Part shown: positions 53,376 through 62,028 of the stretch, piece after piece
Layout of the letters: every line of letters begins with the position of its first letter
How positions within the stretch are numbered: position 1 is the stretch's first letter
Source: Gloeothece verrucosa PCC 7822
GTDB lineage: Bacteria; Cyanobacteriota; Cyanobacteriia; Cyanobacteriales; Microcystaceae
Length of the DNA stretch: 64,000 nucleotides
Assembly: GCF_000147335.1 (NCBI RefSeq)
Contig: NC_014533.1
Location: 62,001-126,000, forward strand
Reading direction: 5' to 3'
Notes under the pieces: model-generated
Seen by the model: the letters and a program-made list of their open reading frames with translations, nothing else
What the model was told of the DNA's origin: nothing
The model's database searches: none
Made by a program: the position numbers and the translations under genes

Positions 53376-53795
53376 ATGAATGACTGGACACAAATAACTA
53401 TTAAACTTTTTACGGCGACCTTGTTAGGAGGGCTTCTTGGATTAAATAGAGAACTTACAGGAAAATATGGCGGCTTTAAAACTAATGCAATAGTAGCTTT
53501 AGCCTCTAGTTCTTTTGTGATTTTAACTTCTATTTTTGAGCCATCTGAAGTGCCGCGAGTTATTACCGGAGTGATACAAGGAGTAGGCTTTATTGGTGGC
53601 GGCTTGATTTTTAAGGAAAATCGTACAACACGCGGCTTAACAGGTGCAGCCGAAATTTGGTTATCTTCTGCTCTTGGATTAGCTTGTGGTGTGGGATTGT
53701 GGCCATTAGCTGTTTTAAGTTTAATCTTCGCCCTAATAGTTTTAATTGGGGGTAAATTCTTATTCAATAAACTAAAAAATCGAGAAAACAGATAA
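53376..53795 (+). CDS. MgtC/SapB family membrane protein
   Basis: The protein has 139 residues with four hydrophobic segments. The family features are LLGGLLGLNREL near the N-terminus, GGFKTNAIVALASSSFV, and GVIQGVGFIGGGLIFKENR followed by RGLTGAAEIWLSSALGLACG. MgtC/SapB proteins affect Mg2+ homeostasis and membrane energetics; the exact activity is debated. The C-terminal soluble domain of longer MgtC proteins is missing here, as in the short SapB type. Convergent with the trypsin-TPR gene. Confidence 0.9.
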   Translation: MNDWTQITIKLFTATLLGGLLGLNRELTGKYGGFKTNAIVALASSSFVILTSIFEPSEVPRVITGVIQGVGFIGGGLIFKENRTTRGLTGAAEIWLSSALGLACGVGLWPLAVLSLIFALIVLIGGKFLFNKLKNRENR

Positions 53796-53811
53796 CTTTA
53801 TTTTTGTTTAC

Positions 53812-55800
53812 TTATTCAGATAATTGTTGCAAAATTTGCCTAATATTTTGATAATCTGTGACATTTCCTTGTTGACGGAATAAGTCGGCAGCAATTTGTA
53901 AATCAGAGATAGCTTGTTTTTTATTCCCCGTCTGGGCGTAGAGAATCCCTCGGTTAGCGTAGGCGAATGCTAACTGTGGGTTAATTTCAATCGCTTTACT
54001 ATAATCAGACAGTGCTAATTCATATTCTTCTAATTCTTTGTAGAGAATGCCCCGATTGTAGTAGGTTCTTGCATCATCGGGGTTAATTTCAATCGCTTTA
54101 TTATAATCAGACAATGCTTTTTTATACTCTTTTAATTCTTTATAAACAACGGCTCGGTTGTTGTAAGCTTGTGCATCCTCGGAATTAAATTCAATGGCTT
54201 TGTTATAATCAAAAAGTGCTTTATCGTACTCTTTTAAAGTTTTATAGAGATTGCCTCGATTGTAATAAACTTGAGTATCTTCGGGATTAAGTTGAATAGC
54301 TTTATCATAATCTGACAGGGCTAATTCATATTTTTTTAATTGAGAATAGAGAACACCTCGGTTATAATAGGCTTGTTCTAACAAGGGGTTAAGAGCAATT
54401 GCTTTATTATAATCAGATAAAGCTAATTTATACTTTTGTAAATCCGAATAAAGCAAACCTCGATTATTGTAAGTCCAAGGATGTTGTTTAATCTTTAAGG
54501 CTTCTTTGTAAGCTTCCAGTGCCAGAGCATAGTTTTTAAGCCGCTTCAAAACACCTGCCTGTTCAATATAATAAACAAACTCTCCAGGAGCATATTTAAT
54601 GGCTTGCTGATAAGCGGTGCTTGCATCCGGATATTGTTCTAACATCAAAAAACAAAAACCTTGTTGTCGCCAAGCTTGATGGAATTTTGGGTCAAATTGA
54701 GTAGCTTTTTTAAAGTTAATAATCGCTTCAGGATATTGAAACTGATATAAAAATAATAAGCCTTTTAGATAATAAGCATTAGCACTTTTTGGTTGTTTTT
54801 CAATGGCTTTATCACAAGCTTTTATCGCTTCATTATATTGGGAAGATCGCCAAAGAGCATTACAATAATTCAGCCAATCATCAGCATTTGCCTCAGCCAG
54901 AGGAGCTTGTAAAGTAAATAATTGATGGCGGATTTGCTCAACTTGATCATTCGTTAACTCAGGCGGGTTTGAGCTTTCTACTGTTAACCAACTTGGCTGT
55001 ATTTGCGTTTTAGATACTACTCCCATTAAAGTTGTAATAGAAACGCCTAAGCTTTGACCAAGATTTCCTTCTATGCCTGTATTAATTCCTATTACTCTTC
55101 CTTCGGAATCTAACACGGCTCCTCCGCTCATTCCTGGATAAGAAATGGCTGTATAAACTAAATCATTTCCCATTTCAGAAGAATATTGATCATTAGTAGT
55201 AAAAGAGGCTACATCTTTATGCCAAATTCTGCCGCTACTTAAATAATATTTTCCTTTAACGGTGGGAGGATTAGTATTTCCGGGAAACCCACTCACGAAA
55301 ATCCATCCTTTTTTAAGTTGCTTTAAATCATTAATTTTTTCTAACCCTAAGTCATAGTTTCCTAATTTGGCGACTGTATAAGTTTTGGGGCTGGTAAATG
55401 CTAATACGGCCATATCTATGCCTTCTAAAATTTTAATCGTTTGATTATTAACGGGATATTTTTCGCCATCTGGAGTAAGTATTTGATAAGTTTCTTGGGA
55501 GTTTTGTACTACATGAGAGGCAGTTAATATATAATAAGTCTGTCCGTTTCGGGCAATAATTACTCCTGAACCGTTATCGTTATTACTTAGCTCGATTTTA
55601 ACCGTTATTTGTTGAGCTTTTTGGTTAATATCAGCAAGAAATCCTGTATAATTGGAAACCGATACTGACGTTTCTTGATTACTAGCAATAAAATTATTGA
55701 ATCTACCATTGATTTGCCAAATTTTTATACCCTGAGTTTGAGAATTTAACACCGGGATGAGTAAGAGCCAAGTAAACATAGGTAACGAAAGCTTAAACAT
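53812..55800 (-). CDS. Trypsin-like serine protease with TPR array
   Basis: The protein has 662 residues. After a signal-like hydrophobic N-terminus a trypsin/DegP-like protease domain (about 55-275) carries the triad His96 (TASHVV), Asp129 (GIDMAV) and Ser225 (GMSGGAV). About ten TPR units follow (from about 300 to 650), many with the NRGxLY and ALSDYxKAI pattern and nearly identical to each other. Such proteins are common in cyanobacteria and are thought to be periplasmic or surface proteases whose TPR part recruits partners. It is transcribed alone toward the MgtC gene. Confidence 0.88.
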   Translation of the reverse strand: MFKLSLPMFTWLLLIPVLNSQTQGIKIWQINGRFNNFIASNQETSVSVSNYTGFLADINQKAQQITVKIELSNNDNGSGVIIARNGQTYYILTASHVVQNSQETYQILTPDGEKYPVNNQTIKILEGIDMAVLAFTSPKTYTVAKLGNYDLGLEKINDLKQLKKGWIFVSGFPGNTNPPTVKGKYYLSSGRIWHKDVASFTTNDQYSSEMGNDLVYTAISYPGMSGGAVLDSEGRVIGINTGIEGNLGQSLGVSITTLMGVVSKTQIQPSWLTVESSNPPELTNDQVEQIRHQLFTLQAPLAEANADDWLNYCNALWRSSQYNEAIKACDKAIEKQPKSANAYYLKGLLFLYQFQYPEAIINFKKATQFDPKFHQAWRQQGFCFLMLEQYPDASTAYQQAIKYAPGEFVYYIEQAGVLKRLKNYALALEAYKEALKIKQHPWTYNNRGLLYSDLQKYKLALSDYNKAIALNPLLEQAYYNRGVLYSQLKKYELALSDYDKAIQLNPEDTQVYYNRGNLYKTLKEYDKALFDYNKAIEFNSEDAQAYNNRAVVYKELKEYKKALSDYNKAIEINPDDARTYYNRGILYKELEEYELALSDYSKAIEINPQLAFAYANRGILYAQTGNKKQAISDLQIAADLFRQQGNVTDYQNIRQILQQLSE

Positions 55801-55898
55801 TATTTTTCTATTTAAATGCTAATTATTAGACTATTTTATCTAAAATAAGGCACGATATCTTGCAATTCGTTCAGAATTTTCCGCTCTTATAAAAGATT

Positions 55899-55974
55899 AA
55901 AACTTACGCACTGTAACGAAATAATTAAGGTTTGAGATTGGGCCGCGATCCTTGGCAAGGCTCAGGATGACATT
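55899..55974. repeat. MITE-A partial copy
   Basis: The left two thirds remain (AACTTACGCACTGTAACGAA, GATCCTTGGCAAGGCTCAGG). The right end is lost. It lies just upstream of the mod operon promoter region. Confidence 0.65.
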
Positions 55975-55989
55975 TGTAATTCAACACAT

Positions 55990-56031
55990 TTACCAACATT
56001 GTTGGTAATTTTGTTTATTATATCTTATAAT
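55990..56031 (+). promoter_or_regulatory. Candidate promoter and palindromic operator of the molybdate operon
   Basis: A perfect 19-bp palindrome TTACCAACATTGTTGGTAA lies at 55990-56008. Its right half overlaps a possible -35 box TTGGTA (56002-56007), 18 bp from a -10 box TATAAT (56026-56031). A repressor bound there would block the promoter of modA. The sequence is not the classical ModE site as I know it. No regulator gene is in the window. Confidence 0.45.
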
Positions 56032-56107
56032 TCTTATAGCCTTGAGCATTGATAAGCAAAACTTAACGCTATAAACAAGAACAAAATCTGTCAAAGAGGA
56101 GTGTTTC

Positions 56108-56899
56108 ATGAAAAAACGTCAAATTATACTTTTTTTATCGGGTTTGATTTTATCTTTGGCTTTTGCTTTAGGATTTGGGGGCAATGTGCTTAACCCTCCT
56201 GCGGTAGCTCAGTCAAATAACTTAACCGTTTCAGCCGCCATTAGTCTTAAGGATGCCCTAGAAGAAATAAAAACGCAGTATCAAAAGAGTCAGCCAAAAG
56301 TTAAGCTAACCTATAATTTTGGTTCATCAGGCTCTTTACAACAACAAATTGAACAGGGTGCGCCGGTAGATATTTTTATTTCAGCCGCCGCTAAACAGAT
56401 GGATGCTCTAGAACAAAAACAATTACTACTATCAGGAACACGCAAAAATTTAGTCAGTAACAGCCTAGTATTAATTACCCCAAAAAACCAACAAATCGTC
56501 AAAAAAATCTCCGATTTAAAGGACAATCAAGTGAAAAAAATTGCCCTAGGAGACCCTAGCAGCGTACCAGCCGGACAATATGGAGAACAAGCTCTTAAAT
56601 TCTATAACGTTTATGATGCTGTTAAATCTAAATTAGTTTATGCCAAAGATGTGCGGCAAGTGCTAACTTATGTGGGGACTGGTAATGTAGATGCTGGCAT
56701 GGTATATGCAACTGATGCCATGACTTCTCCTCAAGTAAGAGTTGCCGCGACAGCTTCCCCTCAGTCTCATCAGCCGATTAATTATCCTATTGCTGTGCTA
56801 AAAGATAGTAAAAATCAAGCCGCCGCAAAAGAATTTGCTCAATATCTTTCTGGGATTCAAGCTCAAAAAGTCTTTAAAAAATACGGATTCACGATTTAA
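56108..56899 (+). CDS. modA: Molybdate ABC transporter substrate-binding protein, copy 1
   Basis: The protein has 263 residues with a signal peptide (about 6-34, VAQS cleavage). The ModA fold is seen in LTVSAAISLKDALEEIKTQY, NFGSSGSLQQQIEQGAPVDI, ALGDPSSVPAGQYGEQ, VLTYVGTGNVDAGMVYATDA and the C-terminal YLSGIQAQKVFKKYGF. It binds molybdate or tungstate in the periplasm and feeds the ModBC channel encoded 81 bp downstream. A GAGGAG site precedes the ATG and a palindrome-promoter lies 77 bp upstream. It appears to use a cleaved signal, unlike the second copy, which is a lipoprotein. Confidence 0.92.
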   Translation: MKKRQIILFLSGLILSLAFALGFGGNVLNPPAVAQSNNLTVSAAISLKDALEEIKTQYQKSQPKVKLTYNFGSSGSLQQQIEQGAPVDIFISAAAKQMDALEQKQLLLSGTRKNLVSNSLVLITPKNQQIVKKISDLKDNQVKKIALGDPSSVPAGQYGEQALKFYNVYDAVKSKLVYAKDVRQVLTYVGTGNVDAGMVYATDAMTSPQVRVAATASPQSHQPINYPIAVLKDSKNQAAAKEFAQYLSGIQAQKVFKKYGFTI

Positions 56900-56980
56900 T
56901 TTAAGTTTGAGGCAGTAGAGCCAAGATACAGCAATTGGAGGAAAAAATTTTGCAGCTAATTCAAATTAAAGGTTTAAATT

Positions 56981-58831
56981 ATGTTCGATTTGTCACCCCT
57001 CTGGATTTCTCTAAGAGCGGCAGGAGTAGCTACTATCGTCACTTTTTTTGTGGGCATTGCCGCCGCGCGTTGGATGTTAACTTATCGAGGTAAAGGTAAA
57101 GGCATAATTGATGCTATTTTTATTGCTCCTTTAGTTTTGCCGCCGACAGTGGTCGGATTCTTATTACTATTATTATTAGGGCGCAATAGTCCCATCGGAC
57201 AACTATTAGCCCAAGCTTTCGACTATAACATTATCTTTAGTTGGGAAGCTACCGTTATTACAGCAAGCGTTGTTGCTTTTCCCCTCATGTATCGCACGAC
57301 TTTAGGCGCTTTTGAACAAATTGACGCTTCAGTTTATTTAGTCGCTCGCACTTTAGGCGCTTCTGAATGGCGGATTTTTTGGCAAGTTATGCTGCCTCTT
57401 TCCTATAAAGGTTTAGTTGCCGCTACCATTTTATCCTTTGCTCGTGCTTTAGGAGAATTTGGTGCAACTTTAATGTTAGCTGGTAATATCCCTGGACAAA
57501 CTCAAACTATGCCGGTGGCTATCTTTTTTGCGGCGGAATCTGGAGATATGACCACTGCCCTAATTTGGGTATTAATATTGATGAGTATTTCCATGTTCGT
57601 CATTATTGTAGTCAATTTTTGGTCACAATCTAAGCAAGTAACAGCCCCAGTAAAAGCCGATAAAAAAACTCAAAAACGCCCCAGTAATATTGACTCGAGA
57701 ATTCTTGAATCTGAGAACCATTTAATTCCTCAAGCTTATGCGGCTGAGAGTCATAATCCTTCACAAGAACTAATGGTCGATATTGAAAAAAACCTAGCCG
57801 GTTTTAGTTTAGAAGTAAATTTTAAAGCCACTCAAGAAACATTAGGATTGCTAGGTGCTTCGGGTTCAGGGAAAAGTATGACGTTAAAATGTATTGCCGG
57901 TTTAGTCACACCAGACCAGGGGAAAATTGTGCTTAATGGGCGTACTTTATTTGATTCTGAACGCAAAATAAATGTACCTCCCAATGAGCGGCAAATTGGA
58001 TTTGTATTTCAAAATTATGCCTTATTTCCTCATCTTAATGTTTTTGAAAACATTGCATTTGGCATTAAAGATTTACCCATTATCCAACAACAGCAACGCA
58101 TCCAAAAATATATTCAGTTATTAGAATTAGAAGGATTAGAAAAACGTTTTCCGAGCCAATTATCAGGAGGACAACAACAAAGAGTCGCTTTAGCGAGAGC
58201 TTTAGCCATTGAACCAGAAATTTTAATCTTTGATGAAGCCTTATCCGCTTTAGATACTTATCTTCGGGGTCGCGTTGAACAGTTATTAATTCGAGTTTTA
58301 TCCGCTTATGACGGAGTGAGTTTATTTGTTACTCATAAACTTGAAGAAGCCTATCGAGTGTGTAAAGATTTATTGGTATTAGACGGAGGTCAAATTATTG
58401 AGGCAGGAAGTAAACAGGAAATCTTTGAAAGGCCTCGCACTTTTAAAACAGCACAATTAACTGAATGTAAAAATTTTTCTAGTGCCCAGAGGCTTGACGA
58501 TCAAACAGTAAAAGCGATAGAGTGGAATTGTATTTTACAAGTAGTGGAATTTATTCCAGATCACCTTAGTTATGTGGGTTATCGCGCCCATCAATTTAAT
58601 TTTACGCAAGACCCAGAACAAGCTAATACCTTTCCTTGTTGGTTAGTGACTATTAGTGAAACTCAACATCGAATCACCCTATATCTAAAACTTCATGAAG
58701 ACCCGGGGACTAATAAAACCTATGATTTGTTAGTGGAAGTGTTTAAAGACAAATGGTTTGAGTTAAAAAAACAGCCTTGTCCTTGGTACATTACCTTAAA
58801 TCCTTGGAAAGTGATTTTATTAGAAAATTGA
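56981..58831 (+). CDS. modBC: Molybdate ABC transporter permease-ATPase fusion (ModB-ModC)
   Basis: The protein has 616 residues. The permease part (about 1-215) has five or six membrane helices and the EAA-type loop ARTLGASEWRIFWQVMLPLS. The linker is followed by an ATPase domain (about 260-480) with Walker A GASGSGKS, signature LSGGQQQRVALARAL, Walker B ILIFDEALSALD and the switch His in FVTHKLEEAY. A C-terminal part of about 110 residues (VEFIPDHLSYVGYRAHQFNF) is not an obvious TOBE domain. ModBC fusions are typical of cyanobacteria. Its stop is 11 bp before the second modA. Confidence 0.92.
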   Translation: MFDLSPLWISLRAAGVATIVTFFVGIAAARWMLTYRGKGKGIIDAIFIAPLVLPPTVVGFLLLLLLGRNSPIGQLLAQAFDYNIIFSWEATVITASVVAFPLMYRTTLGAFEQIDASVYLVARTLGASEWRIFWQVMLPLSYKGLVAATILSFARALGEFGATLMLAGNIPGQTQTMPVAIFFAAESGDMTTALIWVLILMSISMFVIIVVNFWSQSKQVTAPVKADKKTQKRPSNIDSRILESENHLIPQAYAAESHNPSQELMVDIEKNLAGFSLEVNFKATQETLGLLGASGSGKSMTLKCIAGLVTPDQGKIVLNGRTLFDSERKINVPPNERQIGFVFQNYALFPHLNVFENIAFGIKDLPIIQQQQRIQKYIQLLELEGLEKRFPSQLSGGQQQRVALARALAIEPEILIFDEALSALDTYLRGRVEQLLIRVLSAYDGVSLFVTHKLEEAYRVCKDLLVLDGGQIIEAGSKQEIFERPRTFKTAQLTECKNFSSAQRLDDQTVKAIEWNCILQVVEFIPDHLSYVGYRAHQFNFTQDPEQANTFPCWLVTISETQHRITLYLKLHEDPGTNKTYDLLVEVFKDKWFELKKQPCPWYITLNPWKVILLEN

Positions 58832-58842
58832 CTGAGGAAAAA

Positions 58843-59652
58843 ATGAAGAGAAAAAATTTTATAGGATTACTCCTGTGTTTGATGTTGACTTTTATAGGAA
58901 CTGTTAGCTGTAGTCAGTCCTCAGATAATACAACTTCTAATTCCCCATCTGAACCGGTAAAGTTGACCATATCAGCCGCTATCAGTCTTAAAGATGCTCT
59001 AACGGAAATAAAAAAAATTTATCAACCAGAAAATTTTAATCCTAAACTAACTTATAATTTTGGGAGTTCAGGAACGTTACAGCAGCAAATTGAACAAGGC
59101 GCACCAATTGATGTTTTTATTTCGGCGGCTCCCAAACAAATAAATGCTTTAGAAGCTAAGAAGCTTTTATTAGAAGGAACTCGCCAAAACTTGTTAAAAA
59201 ATAATGTGGTTTTAGTGGTGGCTAAAAATACTGATGAGGCGAATATTTCCGATTTTAAAGATTTAACAAATAGCAAAATTAAACGTTTGTCTATTGGCGA
59301 CCCGGGGAGTGTTCCTGCTGGACAATATGGTAAAGAAGTTTTAACTTTTTTCAATATTTATGAGCAAATTAAACCTAAAATCGTTTTTGCTAAAGATGTT
59401 CGCCAAGTTTTAGCTTATTTGGGTACAGGTAATCTTGATGCAGGGATTGTTTATGGAACAGATGCCTTAACCTCAGATAAAGTTAGAGTAGTAGCTACAG
59501 CCTCAGAAAATACGCATCAACCGATTATTTATCCTATATCTGTGCTGAAAAATAGTAAAAATGTCGAGGCTGCCCAGCAATTTATTCAATTTCTTTCAAG
59601 TCCTCCTGCTCAAACAATATTTGAAAAGTATGGCTTTAAGATGGCACAGTAA
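58843..59652 (+). CDS. modA: Molybdate ABC transporter substrate-binding lipoprotein, copy 2
   Basis: From the ATG at 58843, which has TGAGGAA before it, the protein has 269 residues; an upstream in-frame extension would overlap modBC by 55 bp and hides the leader, so I reject it. A lipoprotein signal ends GTVSC, giving a lipidated Cys. The mature part is a ModA protein highly similar to the first copy: ISAAISLKDALTEIKKIY, NFGSSGTLQQQIEQGAPIDV, IGDPGSVPAGQYGKE, LAYLGTGNLDAGIVYG. One operon with two receptors, one soluble and one lipid-anchored, may widen affinity or substrate (molybdate, tungstate). Confidence 0.9.
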   Translation: MKRKNFIGLLLCLMLTFIGTVSCSQSSDNTTSNSPSEPVKLTISAAISLKDALTEIKKIYQPENFNPKLTYNFGSSGTLQQQIEQGAPIDVFISAAPKQINALEAKKLLLEGTRQNLLKNNVVLVVAKNTDEANISDFKDLTNSKIKRLSIGDPGSVPAGQYGKEVLTFFNIYEQIKPKIVFAKDVRQVLAYLGTGNLDAGIVYGTDALTSDKVRVVATASENTHQPIIYPISVLKNSKNVEAAQQFIQFLSSPPAQTIFEKYGFKMAQ

Positions 59653-59673
59653 CTAAAGTTTAGTAACCTAACT

Positions 59674-60393
59674 TTAAAGACGTAGATATTGCTCAAAGAA
59701 ATTTGTCAATTCCTGCTCTGCATCAACCGCAGCCTCAAAATTGTAAGAAGAACGCTCATCACAGAAAAACCCGTGATCGGCATCGTCATAAACCTTTAAA
59801 AAATATTCTTTATCGAGTTCACGAAAGCGAGATTCGATTTGTTCAATTCGTTTCCTTGCAATAAATGGATCTGCACCACCGAAAAATAAATATACGGGAA
59901 TGGTAATGTTTTTAACGGCCTCGATCCACTCATCAAAAACCATACCGTAAAAGGGAGCAGCTGCTTTAATTTCATTAGAAAATTTACAAGCACTCATAAA
60001 AGTCAGTCCCCCGCCTAAACAGAATCCCGTCATTCCAATGCGATCTTCTTTCACATTTGAGCAGGATTTCAAATAAGCTAATGCCGCCCTAATGTCATTT
60101 TCCGTAGCCAACAGATCGAGACGATACATCATAGCCATCGCTTGTTCTACTTCGTCATAGGAGAACGTGTTGAGAGGTAACTCTCGGTAATATAAATCAG
60201 GGGCAAGAACCACATAACCCCATGCAGCAATTCGGCGGGCCACGTCTTTTATATGGGATGTTAAACCAAAAGCTTCCATTAGGAGAATAATAGCAGGTTC
60301 CGGACTCTCTGAAAGTGGCCGACACAAAAAGGCAGGCATTTGTCCGTCGTCGGTAGGAATTATGACATCTATCTGTTCAAGTTTCATCAACAT
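59674..60393 (-). CDS. Dienelactone hydrolase family protein
   Basis: The protein has 239 residues and an alpha/beta-hydrolase fold. The nucleophile is Cys125 in MTGFCLGGG, characteristic of dienelactone hydrolases (carboxymethylenebutenolidase). The acid is the Asp of FFGGADPF and the His is in YDDADHGFFCDERSSYN. These enzymes hydrolyse lactones or small esters, often in aromatic ring degradation, although many cyanobacterial members have no known substrate. Convergent with the second modA, 21 bp apart. Confidence 0.85.
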   Translation of the reverse strand: MLMKLEQIDVIIPTDDGQMPAFLCRPLSESPEPAIILLMEAFGLTSHIKDVARRIAAWGYVVLAPDLYYRELPLNTFSYDEVEQAMAMMYRLDLLATENDIRAALAYLKSCSNVKEDRIGMTGFCLGGGLTFMSACKFSNEIKAAAPFYGMVFDEWIEAVKNITIPVYLFFGGADPFIARKRIEQIESRFRELDKEYFLKVYDDADHGFFCDERSSYNFEAAVDAEQELTNFFEQYLRL

Positions 60394-60476
60394 TTAGCCT
60401 ATCTAATTAACTTTTATTTATTTAACTATTAATTATAGATAAGATTCTGGGTATCCTCCTTTAGGATAAAAATTTA

Positions 60477-60641
60477 GGCTCTTTCGGCATCGTGGGCGAA
60501 AATGTTTATATTGCTACAAAATACACAGTGGTGGGTTACGGAGCGGATCAAAATTTATCCGTTTCTTATAAAAATTATCCCCACACCTAACCCACCCTAC
60601 AATAAGGAAGCTTTTCTTATCACCAGAAGTACGGGAGAGCC
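60477..60641. repeat. MITE-C copy 2, both ends present
   Basis: It starts GGCTCTTTCGGCATCGTGGG and ends in ACGGGAGAGCC, a short imperfect inverted end (GGCTCT). The centre (ACAAAATACACAGTGGTGGG, then TAACCCACC) matches copy 1 at 22010-22140 nearly base for base. The GGCTCTTT end resembles ISL3-type transposon ends, so it may be a non-autonomous ISL3 derivative. Confidence 0.75.
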
Positions 60642-60645
60642 AAAA

Positions 60646-60735
60646 ATTAGACCTCTTGCAGAAATTATCATTTTTGAAAAAAAAGAATAAGTATCAAATA
60701 TTTTTCCTTCTCCCGACTTCTGCAAAAAGTCTAAT
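60646..60735. repeat. MITE-D, small element with 19-bp inverted ends
   Basis: The left end ATTAGACCTCTTGCAGAAA and the right end (read inward) ATTAGACTTTTTGCAGAAG match at 16 of 19 positions. They enclose about 50 bp of non-coding sequence. The ends resemble those of complete insertion sequences I know from cyanobacteria. It lies directly after MITE-C. Confidence 0.6.
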
Positions 60736-60746
60736 GTTTGATGGTG

Positions 60747-61790
60747 TTATAATTCATCCGTTTCAAGCTCGTTATTTTGCCGCATAGCCTGATTATTCAA
60801 CCGAGTTAAAGCTGAGGGAGATAATGAGGAATGACTCGCTTTTCCGGGTCGTTGTTCATCATTAATTCCTCCTGCGGCTGGAAGTAACCAGTTAACCCAT
60901 TTTAAAAGATCACTGGTAAACCCTGGAAAGAGACCATGAAAGCGAGTAGCAATAAATGCAGGAATTGATAAAGTTACTTCAGAAGCACCTCGCCGAATAG
61001 CGGCTAAAATTTGTCGCGCGGCGGCATCTGCACTCATGGATATTATAGGGAGAGAATCGCTGAGACTAAACCAGGTATATTCAGCCCGATAATGACCTTT
61101 AAAAAAAGCATTTTCGGTACTTCCTGTTCGCATTAATCCAGGGCAAACAGTAGTAACAATAATTCCATCACGTGCTAATTCCGAACGCATTCCCTCAGAG
61201 AGTCCAACTAAAGCAAACTTGCTGGCACTATAAGGTAATAAATGAGGAACACTAATTTTTCCGCCTATAGAGGAAATATTAACAATTCGACCGGTTTTTC
61301 GTTTTCTCATACTAGGAACAACCGCAAGGGTGGTATAAAGAGGACTCCAAAAATGAACATTCATGGCGGCTTCGTAATCAGATAGGGTCATGGTTTGATA
61401 TGGGCCGACTTGAATCATACCTGCATTATTAATCAGCACATCAATACTGCCTAAAGAGTTATTAACTGTTTCAATTAACTCCTGGACTTGAGATAAATTG
61501 GTGACATCACAGGGAATTGTCAAGACTTTTGCTCCTGTTTCTTCTAACTCAGATTTAGCGGCTTCGAGTTCTGCCGTATTTCTGGCACAGATAGCTAATA
61601 TAGCACCCTGTTTTATTAGCTGGCGTGCCATGACTAAACCAAGGCCACGAGAGCCGCCAGTAATTAATACGGTCTTATCTTTAAAATTATATTGGCTTTC
61701 TTGCCACCAGCGTAAAATAGTAAGCAAAACCCAAAATGTGCCTATAGCGGCTAGAATAAAACCTATAGGATGGTCTTGAATAGTGTTCAT
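60747..61790 (-). CDS. Membrane-anchored short-chain dehydrogenase/reductase
   Basis: The protein has 347 residues from the ATG at 61790 (MNTIQDHPIGF), which has a G-rich site before it; a 47-residue longer frame has a poor-quality N-terminus. A membrane helix (about 10-25) precedes a classical SDR domain with LITGGSRGLG, NNAG, VNISSIGG and YSASK, then a C-terminal tail with FHGLFPGFTSDLLKWVNWLL that may also touch the membrane. The SDRs of this length include retinol- and hydroxysteroid-type enzymes. Substrate unknown. Co-oriented with the alpha/beta hydrolase gene upstream. Confidence 0.85.
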   Translation of the reverse strand: MNTIQDHPIGFILAAIGTFWVLLTILRWWQESQYNFKDKTVLITGGSRGLGLVMARQLIKQGAILAICARNTAELEAAKSELEETGAKVLTIPCDVTNLSQVQELIETVNNSLGSIDVLINNAGMIQVGPYQTMTLSDYEAAMNVHFWSPLYTTLAVVPSMRKRKTGRIVNISSIGGKISVPHLLPYSASKFALVGLSEGMRSELARDGIIVTTVCPGLMRTGSTENAFFKGHYRAEYTWFSLSDSLPIISMSADAAARQILAAIRRGASEVTLSIPAFIATRFHGLFPGFTSDLLKWVNWLLPAAGGINDEQRPGKASHSSLSPSALTRLNNQAMRQNNELETDEL

Positions 61791-62028
61791 AAAAAGCCCC
61801 CACCATTGTAACTTCACGGCCATACTAAAGACAGAAAGACTGTTAATACATCTATCTTTTGAAAAAAAATTTGTTAAACTTTTGCAGGAATAATATTGTA
61901 AGCCAAAGCCGCAATAAATGTCCCAGCCCACTCAATACTTATGTCCGACTACTTAATTTTTCAATTTTCAATTTTTAGAGAAAAAATCTTATTTAAAAAA
62001 AAATTAGTCGTTCACCTCTTGCTTATTG

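Noticed and set aside
53312..53767. 151-codon minus-strand frame opposite MgtC
   Set aside because: It is the antisense reading of a clear MgtC/SapB gene and is Pro/Lys-rich as expected for such a shadow.
59653..59673. Short AAAGTT/AACTTT inverted repeat as a bidirectional terminator between modA and the hydrolase gene
   Set aside because: The stem is only six base pairs and no clear T-run follows on either strand.
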